Origin: Albimonas marina
GTDB taxonomy: Bacteria > Pseudomonadota > Alphaproteobacteria > Rhodobacterales > Rhodobacteraceae
Direction of reading: 5' to 3'
Assembly (NCBI RefSeq): GCF_029223255.1
Contig: NZ_JARHUC010000006.1
Coordinates: 124,001-188,000 of the forward strand
Length of the DNA: 64,000 nucleotides
Position numbers and translations under genes: made by a program. Positions 7,161 to 16,266 of this stretch are shown here, one piece after another. Each line of letters starts with the position of its first letter. The first letter of the stretch is position 1. The notes beneath the pieces are model-generated. The model worked only from the letters and a program-made list of their open reading frames with translations. It made no database searches and had not been told where the DNA came from.

Positions 7161-8132
7161 ATGGCCCTATTCGACCTGGCGCAGCTCGAGGCCGCGGCCT
7201 CGCTGGTTCACGCCGTCATGCCGCCGACCCCGCAGTACGCCTGGCCGCTGCTCTGCGCGCGGGCGGGGACCGAGGTCTGGCTGAAGCACGAGAACCACAC
7301 CCCCGCCGGCGCCTTCAAGGTGCGCGGCGGGCTGGTCTATCTCGACGATCTCGCCCGTGGCGGCGGCGCGCCGGGGATCGCCACCGCGACCCGCGGCAAC
7401 CACGGCCAGTCGATCCCCTTCGCCGCCCGCCGCCACGGCATCCCGGTCAAGGTCTGGGTCCCGCACGGCAACTCGGTCGAGAAGAACGCGGCCATGCGCG
7501 CCTGGGGCGCCGAGGTGATCGAGCATGGCGAGGATTTCGAGGCCGCCCGCATCGAGGCGATGCGCGTCGCGGCCGCCGAGGGGCTGCACGCCATCGGCCC
7601 CTTCCACCCGCTGCTGGTCCGCGGCGTGGCGACCTATGCGCTGGAGCTGTTCACGGCCGTCCCCGACCTCGACGTGGTCTACGTGCCCGTGGGCATGGGC
7701 TCGGGCTGCTGCGGCCTGATCGAGACGCGCGACCGCCTCGGGCTGAAGACCGAGGTGGTGGGCGTGGTCGCCGAGGCCGCCCCCGCCTATGCGCTGAGCT
7801 TCGCGGCCGGGAAGGTCGTAGGCACCGGAACCGCGCCCACCTTCGCCGACGGCGTCGCCTGCCGCGCCCCCTCGCCCGAGGCGCTGGAGATCCTGCTGCG
7901 CGGCGCCGCGCGGGTGATCACGGTCGGCGAGGACGCGGTGGCCGAGGCCATGCGCGCCCTCTTCGCCGACACCCACAACGTGGCCGAGAGCGCCGGCGCG
8001 GTGGGCCTGGCGGGGCTGCTGGCGGAGTCGGAGCGGCTGGCGGGGAAGAAGGCCGCGGCGATCCTGACGGGGGGGAACGTGGACAGCGCGCAGTTCGCGC
8101 AGGTGCTGGCGGGGCGGACGCCGGTCGTCTGA
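7161..8132 (+). CDS. Threonine/serine dehydratase-like PLP enzyme
   Basis: A 323-residue fold-type II PLP enzyme without a C-terminal ACT domain, so of the short, catabolic threonine dehydratase type. Lys53 in AGAFKVRGG is the Schiff-base lysine. TRGNHGQS binds the cofactor carboxylate region, and PVGMGSGCCGL is the phosphate-binding glycine loop. Family members deaminate threonine or serine to 2-oxo acids; EutB of hydroxyectoine breakdown is a close relative and cannot be excluded, but no ectoine genes are nearby. It is preceded by a 22-bp palindrome and followed by fold-back repeat copy 2. Confidence 0.85.
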   Translation: MALFDLAQLEAAASLVHAVMPPTPQYAWPLLCARAGTEVWLKHENHTPAGAFKVRGGLVYLDDLARGGGAPGIATATRGNHGQSIPFAARRHGIPVKVWVPHGNSVEKNAAMRAWGAEVIEHGEDFEAARIEAMRVAAAEGLHAIGPFHPLLVRGVATYALELFTAVPDLDVVYVPVGMGSGCCGLIETRDRLGLKTEVVGVVAEAAPAYALSFAAGKVVGTGTAPTFADGVACRAPSPEALEILLRGAARVITVGEDAVAEAMRALFADTHNVAESAGAVGLAGLLAESERLAGKKAAAILTGGNVDSAQFAQVLAGRTPVV

Positions 8133-8155
8133 GGCCGGCGGGGCAGACGCTTCAA

Positions 8156-8350
8156 GACTCACCAAAGAACAGGGCCCGCGCCTGTCCTTCGGATCCGTCT
8201 CTCGCTGAAGATGCCTGAGCGACTCGCCCGCCGGGGTCAAGGACAAGCCCCGCGCAAGCGCGGGGTCGCTTCGCGATCCTGGACCCCGACGGGCGAGTCG
8301 CTCTTTACGGCATCAGCGAGAGACGGCTCCGAAGAACAGGCGCTTTGCGA
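8156..8350. repeat. Fold-back intergenic repeat, copy 2 (~195 bp)
   Basis: The second copy of the element at 1993-2188. About ten substitutions and a one-base indel separate them. Several differences lie in paired arms, yet the overall fold-back (CGCCTGTCC near the left end with GAACAGGCG near the right) is retained. It starts 24 bases after the dehydratase stop. The remaining bases to 8588 are GC-rich and hold no recognisable gene. Confidence 0.85.
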
Positions 8351-8588
8351 GGTCCGCGGGCGTTGCGCCGGGGCGCCTGGGGCGGGTCGGGGGGCGAGCG
8401 GGCGGAGGGAGCGCGCGGGCGCGGCGGGAGGCGTGGGCGCCGGGCGGGCGGCTGGTGCGCGCCGCGGGCGAGGGGGCGGCCCGGGGCGCGACGGAGGACG
8501 CGGCGCCTGCGCGGAGGCCGGGCGCGCGCGGCGGCCTTGACGGGGGGCGGGCGGAGGGCGACCTATGGGCCAGCCTGAGGAGAACGCC

Positions 8589-9263
8589 ATGCCCGCCGAC
8601 GCGCCCGTCGCTTCCAGCCCCTTCACCCTTGAGGAGACCGAGGTCCGCGAGGGCAAGTTCGCCGGGGACGATCCCTTCCGCCTGGCGCAGAGCTGGCTGG
8701 AGGAGGCCTTCGCCTCCGAGATCAACGACGGCAATGCGATGACGCTGGCCACCGTCGACGCCGATGGGATGCCGAACGCCCGCATGGTGCTGCTCAAGGA
8801 GATCGAGGGCGTGGACGCGCCCTCGGGCGGGGCCTTCGTCTTCTACACCAACTACGGCTCGGCCAAGGGCGGGGAACTCGCCGCCACCGGCAAGGCCGCG
8901 CTGCTGCTGCACTGGAAAAGCCTGCGCCGCCAGGTGCGCGTGCGCGGCGTGGTGGAGAAGGAGGAGGGGCCCCAGGCCGACGCCTACTACGCCTCGCGCG
9001 GGATCCAGTCGCGGCTGGGCGCCTGGGCCTCGGAGCAGTCGCGCCCGCTGAAGTCGCGCGCCCACCTGATGGCCGAGGTCGCCAAGGTCGCCGCCCGCCA
9101 TCCGCTGAACCCGCCCCGCCCGCCGTTCTGGGGCGGCTTCCGGGTGCGCCCGGTGGAGATGGAGTTCTGGGCCGACGGCGCCCATCGCCTGCACGACCGC
9201 TTCCAGTGGCGCCGCGAGGGGCCGGACGCGAAGACCTGGACCGTGCGCCGCCTCAACCCGTAA
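8589..9263 (+). CDS. pdxH: Pyridoxamine 5'-phosphate oxidase
   Basis: A 224-residue FMN enzyme that makes pyridoxal 5'-phosphate from PNP or PMP, close to the 218 residues of E. coli PdxH. Family signatures are [10 protein letters not shown] (FMN and substrate contacts), [24 protein letters not shown] and the conserved ending TVRRLNP. The ATG at 8589 has GAGGAG seven bases upstream and is preferred over an ATG at 8565 that lacks a Shine-Dalgarno. It neighbours a PLP-dependent dehydratase, but 456 bases with a repeat separate them, so no operon is implied. Confidence 0.95.
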   Translation: MPADAPVASSPFTLEETEVREGKFAGDDPFRLAQSWLEEAFASEINDGNAMTLATVDADGMPNARMVLLKEIEGVDAPSGGAFVFYTNYGSAKGGELAATGKAALLLHWKSLRRQVRVRGVVEKEEGPQADAYYASRGIQSRLGAWASEQSRPLKSRAHLMAEVAKVAARHPLNPPRPPFWGGFRVRPVEMEFWADGAHRLHDRFQWRREGPDAKTWTVRRLNP

Positions 9264-9471
9264 GCGTCGCCCCCGGCGCCCGGGCCCCTGCGGCCGGGCG
9301 TGGGAGCGGCCGCCCCGTTCATCCGCCGCGGCCCCGGCCGCGGCGTTCCGGTCCCCGCGCCGGCGACGCGCCGCCGCGTCGGCCCCGGCAGGGGTTGCAT
9401 CGGCGGCGCGGCGCCTGCGTGATCGGCCCGAGACATGCAGGGGCCGACTCGGCCCCGGGAGCCCGATCGAC

Positions 9472-10206
9472 ATGCCCGACCGCAAGACCCTGCTGCTGAC
9501 CGGCGCCTCGCGCGGGATCGGCCACGCCACCGTGAAGCGCTTCGCCTCCGCCGGATGGCGGGTGATCACCTGCTCGCGCCATCCCTTCCCGGAGGACTGT
9601 CCGTGGGAGATGGGCGAGGAGGATCACATCCAGCTCGACCTCGCCGATCCGCAGTCCACCATGGACGCGGTCGAGCAGATCCGCTCCCGCCTGACCAACG
9701 GGCGGCTGGAGGCGCTGGTGAACAACGCCGGCATCTCGCCGAAAGGCCCGCAGGGGGAGCGGCTGAACACCCTGACCACGGACCTGCGGGACTGGGGAAA
9801 GGTGTTTCACGTCAACTTCTTCGCCCCCGTGGTGCTGGCCCGCGGCCTGCGCGCGGAGCTCGCCGCCGCCCAGGGCGCGATCGTCAACGTGACCTCGATC
9901 GCGGGCGCCCGCGTGCATCCCTTTGCCGGCGCGGCCTACGCCACCTCGAAGGCGGCGCTGGCGGGGCTGACGCGGGAGATGGCGCATGACTTCGGCCCGC
10001 TGGGCGTGCGCGTGAACGCCATCGCGCCGGGCGAGATCGAGACCGCGATCCTGAGCCCCGGCACCGAGAAGATGGCCGAGACCATCCCCCTGCGCCGCCT
10101 GGGCAAGCCCGAGGAGGTGGCGCGCACGATCTACTACCTGTGCACGGCCGAAAGCTCCTACGTCACCGGCGTCGAGATCGAGATCAACGGCGGCCAGCAC
10201 GTCTGA
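9472..10206 (+). CDS. Short-chain dehydrogenase/reductase
   Basis: A 244-residue classical SDR. The NAD(P)-binding TGASRGIG lies at 10-17 and NNAG at 84-87. The catalytic Ser142, Tyr156 and Lys160 (YATSK) are all present. The C-terminus keeps the substrate loop and ends INGGQHV. Such proteins oxidise or reduce alcohols, sugars or ketones; nothing nearby fixes the substrate. It stands alone on the plus strand, 208 bases after pdxH, and converges on a LysR gene with a strong shared terminator between them. Confidence 0.88.
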   Translation: MPDRKTLLLTGASRGIGHATVKRFASAGWRVITCSRHPFPEDCPWEMGEEDHIQLDLADPQSTMDAVEQIRSRLTNGRLEALVNNAGISPKGPQGERLNTLTTDLRDWGKVFHVNFFAPVVLARGLRAELAAAQGAIVNVTSIAGARVHPFAGAAYATSKAALAGLTREMAHDFGPLGVRVNAIAPGEIETAILSPGTEKMAETIPLRRLGKPEEVARTIYYLCTAESSYVTGVEIEINGGQHV

Positions 10207-10228
10207 GCCGCCGCCGCGCCGGCGCCGA

Positions 10229-10268
10229 AACGAGACAGGCCCCGCGGAAGCGCGGGGCCTGTCTCGTT
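10229..10268. terminator. Bidirectional terminator between the SDR and LysR genes
   Basis: A perfect 18-bp stem (10229-10246 with 10251-10268) closes on the tetraloop GAAG. It begins with AA and ends with TT, so it can serve both convergent genes. It is the longest perfect hairpin in the window. Confidence 0.8.
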
Positions 10269-10291
10269 CCGGGACGGGTGCGGCGCGGGGC

Positions 10292-11212
10292 CTACTCGGC
10301 GGCGCGGCTGCGCTCGGTCGCGCAGGATTCCTTCAGCGCCTCGACCATGTGGTCGATGAAGGCGCGCAGCTTGGGCTGCGGGAACCGGCCCTGGGGGTAC
10401 ACCGCGTAGACGCCCAGCGGGGGGCGGCGGGATTCGGGCACCAGCTCGACCAGCTGGCCGGTGGTGATCGCGTCGTCGACGATGAAGTCCGGCAGGAAGG
10501 CGATGCCCAGCCCGTCGAGCGCGGCCTGGCGCAGCGCGTCGCCGTTGTTGATCGTCAGCCGGCCCACCGCGCGCACCTGCCGCTCCTGCCCGCCGGGGCC
10601 CGACAGGCGCCAGACGTTGCCGGAGCTGAGGTTCGAGTAGTGCAGCAGGTTGTGGGAGGCGAGGTCCTGCACCGAGGTCGGCGTGCCGTGGGCCTCGAGG
10701 TAGGCCGGGCTCGCCACCACCAGGGCCTGCGCGTCGGCGAGCTTGCGCGCGCGCATCGAGGAATCCGGCAGGTCGCCGATGCGGATCGCGAGGTCGAACC
10801 CCTCGGCCACCAGCTCGACGAAGCGGTCGTCGAGCACCATGTGGACCGATATGTCCGGGTATTTCTTCAGGAAATCCGAGATCGCCGGCGCCAGCGCCCG
10901 GATCCCGAAGGAGAAGGGCGCCGAGATCCGCAGCTCCCCGCGCGGGGTGTCCTGCATGGTGGAGACCATGGCGTCGGCCTCCTCGGCCTCGGCCAGGACG
11001 CGGATCGCGCGGTCGTAGAAGGCCAGCCCGATCTCGGTCGGGCTGACGCGGCGGGTGGTGCGGTTGAGCAGGCGCGCGCCCAGCCGGTCCTCCAGCGAGG
11101 CGACATGCTTGGACACCGCCGATTTCGAAAGGCCCATCTTGCGCGCGGCGTCGGTGAATCCGCCGAGGTCCACGACCCGCACGAAGGCCTCCATCTCGCT
11201 CAGACGATCCAT
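10292..11212 (-). CDS. LysR family transcriptional regulator
   Basis: A 306-residue LysR protein with an N-terminal winged helix-turn-helix (about 1-60, with FTDAARKMGLSKSAVSKHVASLE) and a periplasmic-binding-protein-like effector domain. The start MDRLSEMEAF at 11212 is preceded by GGAGGTGGA, an excellent Shine-Dalgarno. Within LysR it resembles the CrgA/AaeR-like branch (RTTRRVSPTEIG, RISAPFSFG). It is divergent from the polyamine-type ABC operon, and LysR regulators often control their divergent neighbour, but this is inference. Its promoter candidate lies at 11236-11264. Confidence 0.9.
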   Translation of the reverse strand: MDRLSEMEAFVRVVDLGGFTDAARKMGLSKSAVSKHVASLEDRLGARLLNRTTRRVSPTEIGLAFYDRAIRVLAEAEEADAMVSTMQDTPRGELRISAPFSFGIRALAPAISDFLKKYPDISVHMVLDDRFVELVAEGFDLAIRIGDLPDSSMRARKLADAQALVVASPAYLEAHGTPTSVQDLASHNLLHYSNLSSGNVWRLSGPGGQERQVRAVGRLTINNGDALRQAALDGLGIAFLPDFIVDDAITTGQLVELVPESRRPPLGVYAVYPQGRFPQPKLRAFIDHMVEALKESCATERSRAAE

Positions 11213-11235
11213 TCCACCTCCGCTGCAACGCAAAC

Positions 11236-11264
11236 AGAATCGCGCCGATCGGGGCGTGCGTCAA
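11236..11264 (-). promoter_or_regulatory. LysR gene promoter
   Basis: The minus strand reads TTGACG (11264-11259), 17 bases, then GATTCT (11241-11236), a strong match, 24 bases before the ATG. Confidence 0.55.
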
Positions 11265-11411
11265 TCGTCTCGACGGGTGTGCGACCATAAACGACGGCGG
11301 CGAACTCATTTGAACATAAATGCTTTTTCGTTCATGTCGCGCCGCAATGATGAATACGGCGGCCGCGCGAGGCGAGAGTCGCTTTCCGCGAGAAAATAGC
11401 CGGAGGCGGGG

Positions 11412-11440
11412 TTGTGCGCCGCGGCAGGCGCATGTTTAGC
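11412..11440 (+). promoter_or_regulatory. Candidate promoter of the polyamine-type ABC operon
   Basis: TTGTGC (11412-11417), a 17-base spacer and TTTAGC (11435-11440) lie 60 bases before the ATPase ATG. Further upstream, 11309-11345 is AT-rich with the dyad CATTT-N6-AAATG (11309-11324) and TTCATG, a plausible regulator site between the divergent genes. Confidence 0.4.
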
Positions 11441-11499
11441 TTGGGGAGCCGGCAAAGGGGCCCGTCAGTGGAGACCGCCGCAAGCGACAGGGAATACGC

Positions 11500-12585
11500 A
11501 TGAACGACAGCAACGACGCCTTCGTCGAGTTCGATCGCGTGCAGAAGAGCTATGATGGCGAGACCCTCGTCGTCAAAGACCTGAACCTCGGCATCGGCAA
11601 GGGCGAGTTCCTGACCATGCTGGGCCCGTCGGGCTCCGGAAAGACCACCTGCCTGATGATGCTGGCCGGTTTCGAGACCGCCACGCACGGCGACATCCGC
11701 CTCGACGGCAAGCCGATCAACTCGGTCCCGCCGCACAAGCGGGGCATCGGGATGGTGTTCCAGAACTACGCGCTCTTCCCGCACATGACCGTGGCCGAGA
11801 ACCTCGCGTTCCCGCTGCAGGTGCGCAAGCTGGGCCGCGACGAGATCGAGACGCGGGTGAAGCGCGCGCTCGACATGGTGCAGATGGGCGAGTTCGGCGG
11901 CCGTCGGCCCGCCCAGCTCTCGGGCGGCCAGCAGCAGCGCATCGCCGTGGCGCGCGCGCTGGTCTTCGACCCCGAGCTGGTGCTGATGGACGAGCCGCTG
12001 GGCGCGCTCGACAAGCAGCTGCGCGAGCAGATGCAGTTCGAGATCAAGCACATCCACGAGCAGCTGGGCGTGACGGTGGTCTACGTGACCCACGACCAGT
12101 CCGAGGCGCTGACGATGTCCGACCGCATCGCGGTGTTCAACGACGGCAAGATCCAGCAGCTCGCCCCGCCGCCCGACCTCTACGAGCGGCCGGAGAACAG
12201 CTTCGTCGCCCAGTTCATCGGCGAGAACAACACGCTGGACGCGATCGTGGACGAGCGCGACGGCGACTACGTGAAGGTGCGCTACAAGGACGGCACCACC
12301 TCGACCGCGCTGGCGGTGAACTGCGGCGGCGTGGGCGAGCCCACGCGGCTGAGCCTGCGCCCGGAGCGGGTCTCGATCGCCAACCCCGGCGAGTGGGGCG
12401 TGCCTGGAACGGTCAAGGAATTGATCTACCTCGGAGACCATATCCGCGTGCGGATGGAGGTCCTGGGCAACCCCGAGTTCGTGGTCAAGGTTCCCAACGC
12501 CTCTCGCCATGCGACCCTCTCGGTCGGCGAGCAGACGAACCTGTCCTGGGCCGCCGACGACTGCCGCGCGCTCGACGCGGCCTGA
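11500..12585 (+). CDS. Polyamine-type ABC transporter ATP-binding protein (PotA-like)
   Basis: A 361-residue ABC ATPase energising import across the inner membrane. Walker A GPSGSGKTT lies at 42-50, the signature LSGGQ at 140-144 and Walker B VLMDEP at 161-166. After residue ~235 comes a TOBE-type regulatory domain typical of PotA/CysA ATPases. The neighbours are one binding protein and two permeases in the order ATPase, binding protein, permease, permease, the usual layout of spermidine/putrescine systems. It is the first gene after the divergent LysR regulator. Substrate assignment is by family only. Confidence 0.9.
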   Translation: MNDSNDAFVEFDRVQKSYDGETLVVKDLNLGIGKGEFLTMLGPSGSGKTTCLMMLAGFETATHGDIRLDGKPINSVPPHKRGIGMVFQNYALFPHMTVAENLAFPLQVRKLGRDEIETRVKRALDMVQMGEFGGRRPAQLSGGQQQRIAVARALVFDPELVLMDEPLGALDKQLREQMQFEIKHIHEQLGVTVVYVTHDQSEALTMSDRIAVFNDGKIQQLAPPPDLYERPENSFVAQFIGENNTLDAIVDERDGDYVKVRYKDGTTSTALAVNCGGVGEPTRLSLRPERVSIANPGEWGVPGTVKELIYLGDHIRVRMEVLGNPEFVVKVPNASRHATLSVGEQTNLSWAADDCRALDAA

Positions 12586-12665
12586 GCGCGGGGAAGGCGC
12601 GCCCGCCTGCCCGAAGGCGCGCCGCGAGAGAGAATCTCGGGCATTGCAACTGGGAGAACCTCAAC

Positions 12666-13805
12666 ATGAGCCTCAAGCTCAAGCTGATGATGGCCGGCGC
12701 GGGGATCGCCGCCGCGGCGGCGTCCGGCGCGGCTTTCGCCGCCGACGAGCTGCCCGCCTGCGAAGGCTGCGCCGATTCGATGACCGTCGTGTCCTGGGGC
12801 GGCGCCTACCAGAACTCGCAGCAGAAGGCCTATTCCGAGCCCTACGCCGCGGAGACCGGCGTCGAGTTCGTGTGGGACGAGTCCTCGAACGAGGCCGTCG
12901 CCAAGCTGCGCGCCATGGCCGAGGCCGGCAACATCACCTGGGACCTGGTCGACGTGGTCGCCTCGGACGCGATCCGTCTGTGCGACGAGGGCCTGGCCGA
13001 GGAGATCGACTTCGACTCCGAGCTCGCCTCCGCGCCTGACGGGACCTCGGCCTCCGAGGACTTCGGCGACATGATCGTGTCGGAGTGCTTCATTCCGCAG
13101 ATCGTCTACTCGACCACCTTCGGCTACCGCACCGACGTCGCCGAGTGGAACGGCAAGGCCCCCGACGACATCTGCGACGTGTTCGATCTGGAGAACTTCC
13201 CCGGCAAGCGCAGCCTGGAGAAGCGTCCGATCAACAACATGGAGTGGGCGCTGCTCTGCGCGGGCGTCGCCAAGGAGGACGTCTACGACGTGCTCGAGAC
13301 CGAGGAAGGCCAGGCCAAGGCCTTCGCCAAGCTCGACGAGATCAAGGACAACGTCGTGTGGTGGTCGGCCGGCGCCGAGACGCCGCAGCTGCTCGCCGAC
13401 GGCGAGGTCGTGATGGGCTCCACCTACAACGGCCGCCTGTTCGCCCTGATCGAGGAGCAGAAGCAGCCCGTCGCCATGATGTGGGACGCGCAGGTGTTCG
13501 ACCTCGACGGCTGGATCGTTCCGACCGGCCTGTCCGAGGAGCGCAAGGCCCGCGTGATGCACTTCCTGAACTACGCCACCGACACCCAGCGTCTGGCGGA
13601 CCAGGCCAAGTACATCTCCTACGGCCCGGCGCGCGCCTCGTCGGCCCCGCTGGTCGGCGAGCATGAGGAGCTGGGCATCGCCATGGCCCCGCACATGCCG
13701 ACCGATCCGGCCAACGCGAAGAACACCTTCCTCTACAACTACGAGTGGTGGGCGGACTATCGCGACGACCTGGACGCCAAGTTCCAGGCCTGGCTGCTGC
13801 GCTGA
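12666..13805 (+). CDS. Periplasmic polyamine-type binding protein (PotD/PotF-like)
   Basis: A 379-residue extracellular solute-binding protein. The N-terminal signal peptide has a Lys-containing start, a hydrophobic core and a likely cleavage after AAFA near residue 25. The mature part begins with a small Cys-x2-Cys segment (CEGC), then MTVVSWGGAYQNSQQKAY, the hallmark opening of spermidine/putrescine-class receptors. The start at 12666 follows GGGAG. It is separated from the ATPase by 80 bases and from the first permease by a strong intercistronic hairpin, which probably raises its dosage over the membrane components. Confidence 0.9.
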   Translation: MSLKLKLMMAGAGIAAAAASGAAFAADELPACEGCADSMTVVSWGGAYQNSQQKAYSEPYAAETGVEFVWDESSNEAVAKLRAMAEAGNITWDLVDVVASDAIRLCDEGLAEEIDFDSELASAPDGTSASEDFGDMIVSECFIPQIVYSTTFGYRTDVAEWNGKAPDDICDVFDLENFPGKRSLEKRPINNMEWALLCAGVAKEDVYDVLETEEGQAKAFAKLDEIKDNVVWWSAGAETPQLLADGEVVMGSTYNGRLFALIEEQKQPVAMMWDAQVFDLDGWIVPTGLSEERKARVMHFLNYATDTQRLADQAKYISYGPARASSAPLVGEHEELGIAMAPHMPTDPANAKNTFLYNYEWWADYRDDLDAKFQAWLLR

Positions 13806-13815
13806 GGCTTCGCGA

Positions 13816-13844
13816 CGCCCCGGGGCCTGACCGGCCCCGGGGCG
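13816..13844 (+). terminator. Intercistronic hairpin after the binding-protein gene
   Basis: CGCCCCGGGGCC (13816-13827) pairs perfectly with 13833-13844 around TGACC. With no T tail it is more likely a 3' stabiliser or attenuator than a full terminator. Such hairpins commonly keep binding-protein mRNA more abundant than permease mRNA. Confidence 0.55.
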
Positions 13845-13932
13845 GACGCGCCTGACGACCATCGGGCGGGCCGCCCGCGGCCCGCCCGTTCCAGTTCTCG
13901 ACCCACATGACCGACGCTGCGAGGGGATACGC

Positions 13933-15234
13933 ATGGCAGAGGCGACCGCGAACGAGGAGTTCGCCCCGGACGAGAACCGGAGCAGATCCGGCCAGCTTCT
14001 CGCCGCCGACGGCACGCCGCTGAAGGCCTCGATCCGCAGGTCCGAGCGTCGCGCCCGCCTGCGCGCCTTCCTGCTGGTGGCCCCGCTGCTGGCGTTCGTG
14101 CTGCTCTCATTCATCGCGCCCATCGCGGACATGCTGTTCCGCTCGGTCGAGAACGAGATCGTCGCCGAGACCCTGCCGTTGACCGTCGAGGCGCTGGAGG
14201 ACTGGGACCCCGCGACCGGCGTGCCCGACGAGCCGGTGTTCAAGGCCTTCTACCAGGACATGCTGGCGGCCACCGACGCGAAGCTGCACACGCGCCTCGG
14301 CTCGCGCCTGAACTACGAAGCCTCGGGGATGTCGTCGCTGTTCCGCAAGACGAACGAGCGGCGCCTGGGGCGCATCGACGAGACGCAGCCGATCAAGCCG
14401 CAGATCATCGACATCGACAAGGACTGGGGCGACGTCGAGTCCTGGGAGATCATCAAGACCTTCGCCCCCCGCTACACCTGGGGCTATTTCCTTCAGGCCG
14501 CCGACATGCGCCTGACCCCCGACGGGGTGGAGCAGGCGCCGGAGTTCGAGCGGATCTACGTCAAGCTGTTCTGGCGCACGATCATCCTGTCGGTGACGAT
14601 CACCGTGACGACGCTGCTGCTGGGCTATCCGGTCGCCTGGATCCTGGCGAACCTGCCCGCGCGCACCGCGAACCTGCTGATGATCCTGGTGCTGCTGCCG
14701 TTCTGGACCTCGCTGCTGGTGCGCACCTCCGCGTGGAAGGTGCTGCTGCAGGAGCAGGGGGTGATCAACGACATGCTGGTCTTCATCGGATTGATCTCGG
14801 ACGACGGGCGCCTGGTGATGATCAACAACCAGCTGGGCACGGTCATCGCGATGACCCACATCCTGCTGCCCTTCATGGTGCTGCCGCTCTATTCGGTGAT
14901 GAAGACGATCCCGCCCAGCTACCTGCGCGCCGCGAAATCGCTGGGCGCGACGGACTGGACGGCCTTCTGGCGGGTGTACTTCCCGCAGTCGGTGCCGGGC
15001 ATCGGCGCGGGGGCGATCCTCGTCTTCATCCTGGCCATCGGCTACTACATCACGCCCGAACTGGTGGGCGGCACCGACGGCACCTTCATCTCGAACCGCA
15101 TCGCCTTCCACATCTCCAGCTCGCTGAACTGGGGCCTGGCGGCGGCGCTCGGCTCGATGCTGCTGATCCTGGTGCTGGGACTCTACTGGCTCTACGACAA
15201 GATCGTGGGCATCGACAACGTGAAGCTGGGCTGA
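13933..15234 (+). CDS. ABC transporter permease, PotB-like, with a large periplasmic insert
   Basis: A 433-residue inner-membrane permease, longer than PotB (about 285). TM1 lies at about residues 45-65. A charged periplasmic stretch of roughly 140 residues follows before TM2 near 213-235. The remaining core has the EAA-type cytoplasmic loop AAKSLGATDWTAFWRVYFPQ that docks the ATPase, and the C-terminal TM pair. Some alphaproteobacterial polyamine-class permeases carry such an enlarged first loop. It is the third gene of the operon, and the next permease starts 13 bases after its stop with GAGGAGGA as ribosome site. Confidence 0.88.
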   Translation: MAEATANEEFAPDENRSRSGQLLAADGTPLKASIRRSERRARLRAFLLVAPLLAFVLLSFIAPIADMLFRSVENEIVAETLPLTVEALEDWDPATGVPDEPVFKAFYQDMLAATDAKLHTRLGSRLNYEASGMSSLFRKTNERRLGRIDETQPIKPQIIDIDKDWGDVESWEIIKTFAPRYTWGYFLQAADMRLTPDGVEQAPEFERIYVKLFWRTIILSVTITVTTLLLGYPVAWILANLPARTANLLMILVLLPFWTSLLVRTSAWKVLLQEQGVINDMLVFIGLISDDGRLVMINNQLGTVIAMTHILLPFMVLPLYSVMKTIPPSYLRAAKSLGATDWTAFWRVYFPQSVPGIGAGAILVFILAIGYYITPELVGGTDGTFISNRIAFHISSSLNWGLAAALGSMLLILVLGLYWLYDKIVGIDNVKLG

Positions 15235-15247
15235 GGAGGACGAGACC

Positions 15248-16264
15248 ATGGCGCTTCAGCCTTACGCGAGCACGGGTCAGCGGATCTGGTACTACACGTT
15301 CCGCGTGATCTGCGGGTTGATCTTCTTCTTCCTGATCTTCCCGATCCTGATCATCATCCCGCTCAGCTTCAACGCGCTGCCGTACTTCACCTTCACCCCC
15401 GGCATGCTGGCGCTGGAGGCGGACGCCTATTCGCTGGAGCACTACCGCGACTTCCTGAAGGTCACCGGCGAGAACTGGGAATCCGGCTGGTGGGTCCTGG
15501 GCCTCGTCGGCGCGATCCTGGTCGGCGGCCTGACCTGGCTGAGCGGCGGGCGCGCCGTGAAGCTGGTGGTGCTGACGCTGGTGGGCGCCGTCGTCGGCGC
15601 CGTCATCGGCCGGCTGGCGGGCGTCGAGGGGCCGTGGCTGTCGCCGCTGTCGAACTCGCTGGCCATCGCGCCGGCGGCGACGCTGCTGTCGGTCTCGCTC
15701 GGCACGCTGGCGGCCATCGGGCTCAGCTCGGGCAAGACGCCGTTCCGGGGCGCGATCATGGCGATCCTGATCTCGCCGATGATCGTGCCGCTGATCATCT
15801 CGGCGGCGGGGATGTATTTCTTCTACTCCCGCATCGGCCTGCAGGGGACCTACTGGGGCGTGGTGCTGGCGCATGCCGCGCTGGGCGTGCCCTTCGTGAT
15901 CATCACCGTGACCGCGACGCTGGTGGGCTTCGACCGCTCGCTGACCCGGGCGGCGGCGAACATGGGGGCGGGGCCGGTGCGCACCTTCTTCAAGGTGCAG
16001 ATGCCGCTGATCCTGCCGGGCGTGATCTCGGGCGGGCTGTTCGCCTTCATCACCTCCTTCGACGAGGTGGTGGTGGTTCTGTTCCTCGGCTCCGCGGGGC
16101 AGAAAACCTTGCCCTGGCAGATGTTCACCGGCTTGCGCGAGCAGATCAGCCCGACCATTCTGGCGGTGGCCACCCTTCTGGTGACCATGTCCGTGATCCT
16201 GCTGGCGACGCTCGAGATCCTGCGCCGCCGGTCCGAGCGCCTGCGTGGAATGAGCCCCGGCTGA
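15248..16264 (+). CDS. ABC transporter permease, PotC-like, with two extra hydrophobic segments
   Basis: A 338-residue permease. TM1 (about 17-42) is followed by the periplasmic SLEHYRDFLK region typical of PotC. Then comes an insertion of about 50 residues (about 80-130) with two hydrophobic, glycine-rich stretches (WWVLGLVGAILVGGL and VLTLVGAVVGAVIG) before the normal core NSLAIAPAATLLSVSLGTLAA. The docking loop RAAANMGAGPVRTFFKVQMP is present. Ordinary PotC has about 264 residues, so the insert accounts for most of the extra length. It may add a hairpin of two membrane segments. Confidence 0.87.
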   Translation: MALQPYASTGQRIWYYTFRVICGLIFFFLIFPILIIIPLSFNALPYFTFTPGMLALEADAYSLEHYRDFLKVTGENWESGWWVLGLVGAILVGGLTWLSGGRAVKLVVLTLVGAVVGAVIGRLAGVEGPWLSPLSNSLAIAPAATLLSVSLGTLAAIGLSSGKTPFRGAIMAILISPMIVPLIISAAGMYFFYSRIGLQGTYWGVVLAHAALGVPFVIITVTATLVGFDRSLTRAAANMGAGPVRTFFKVQMPLILPGVISGGLFAFITSFDEVVVVLFLGSAGQKTLPWQMFTGLREQISPTILAVATLLVTMSVILLATLEILRRRSERLRGMSPG

Positions 16265-16266
16265 GC

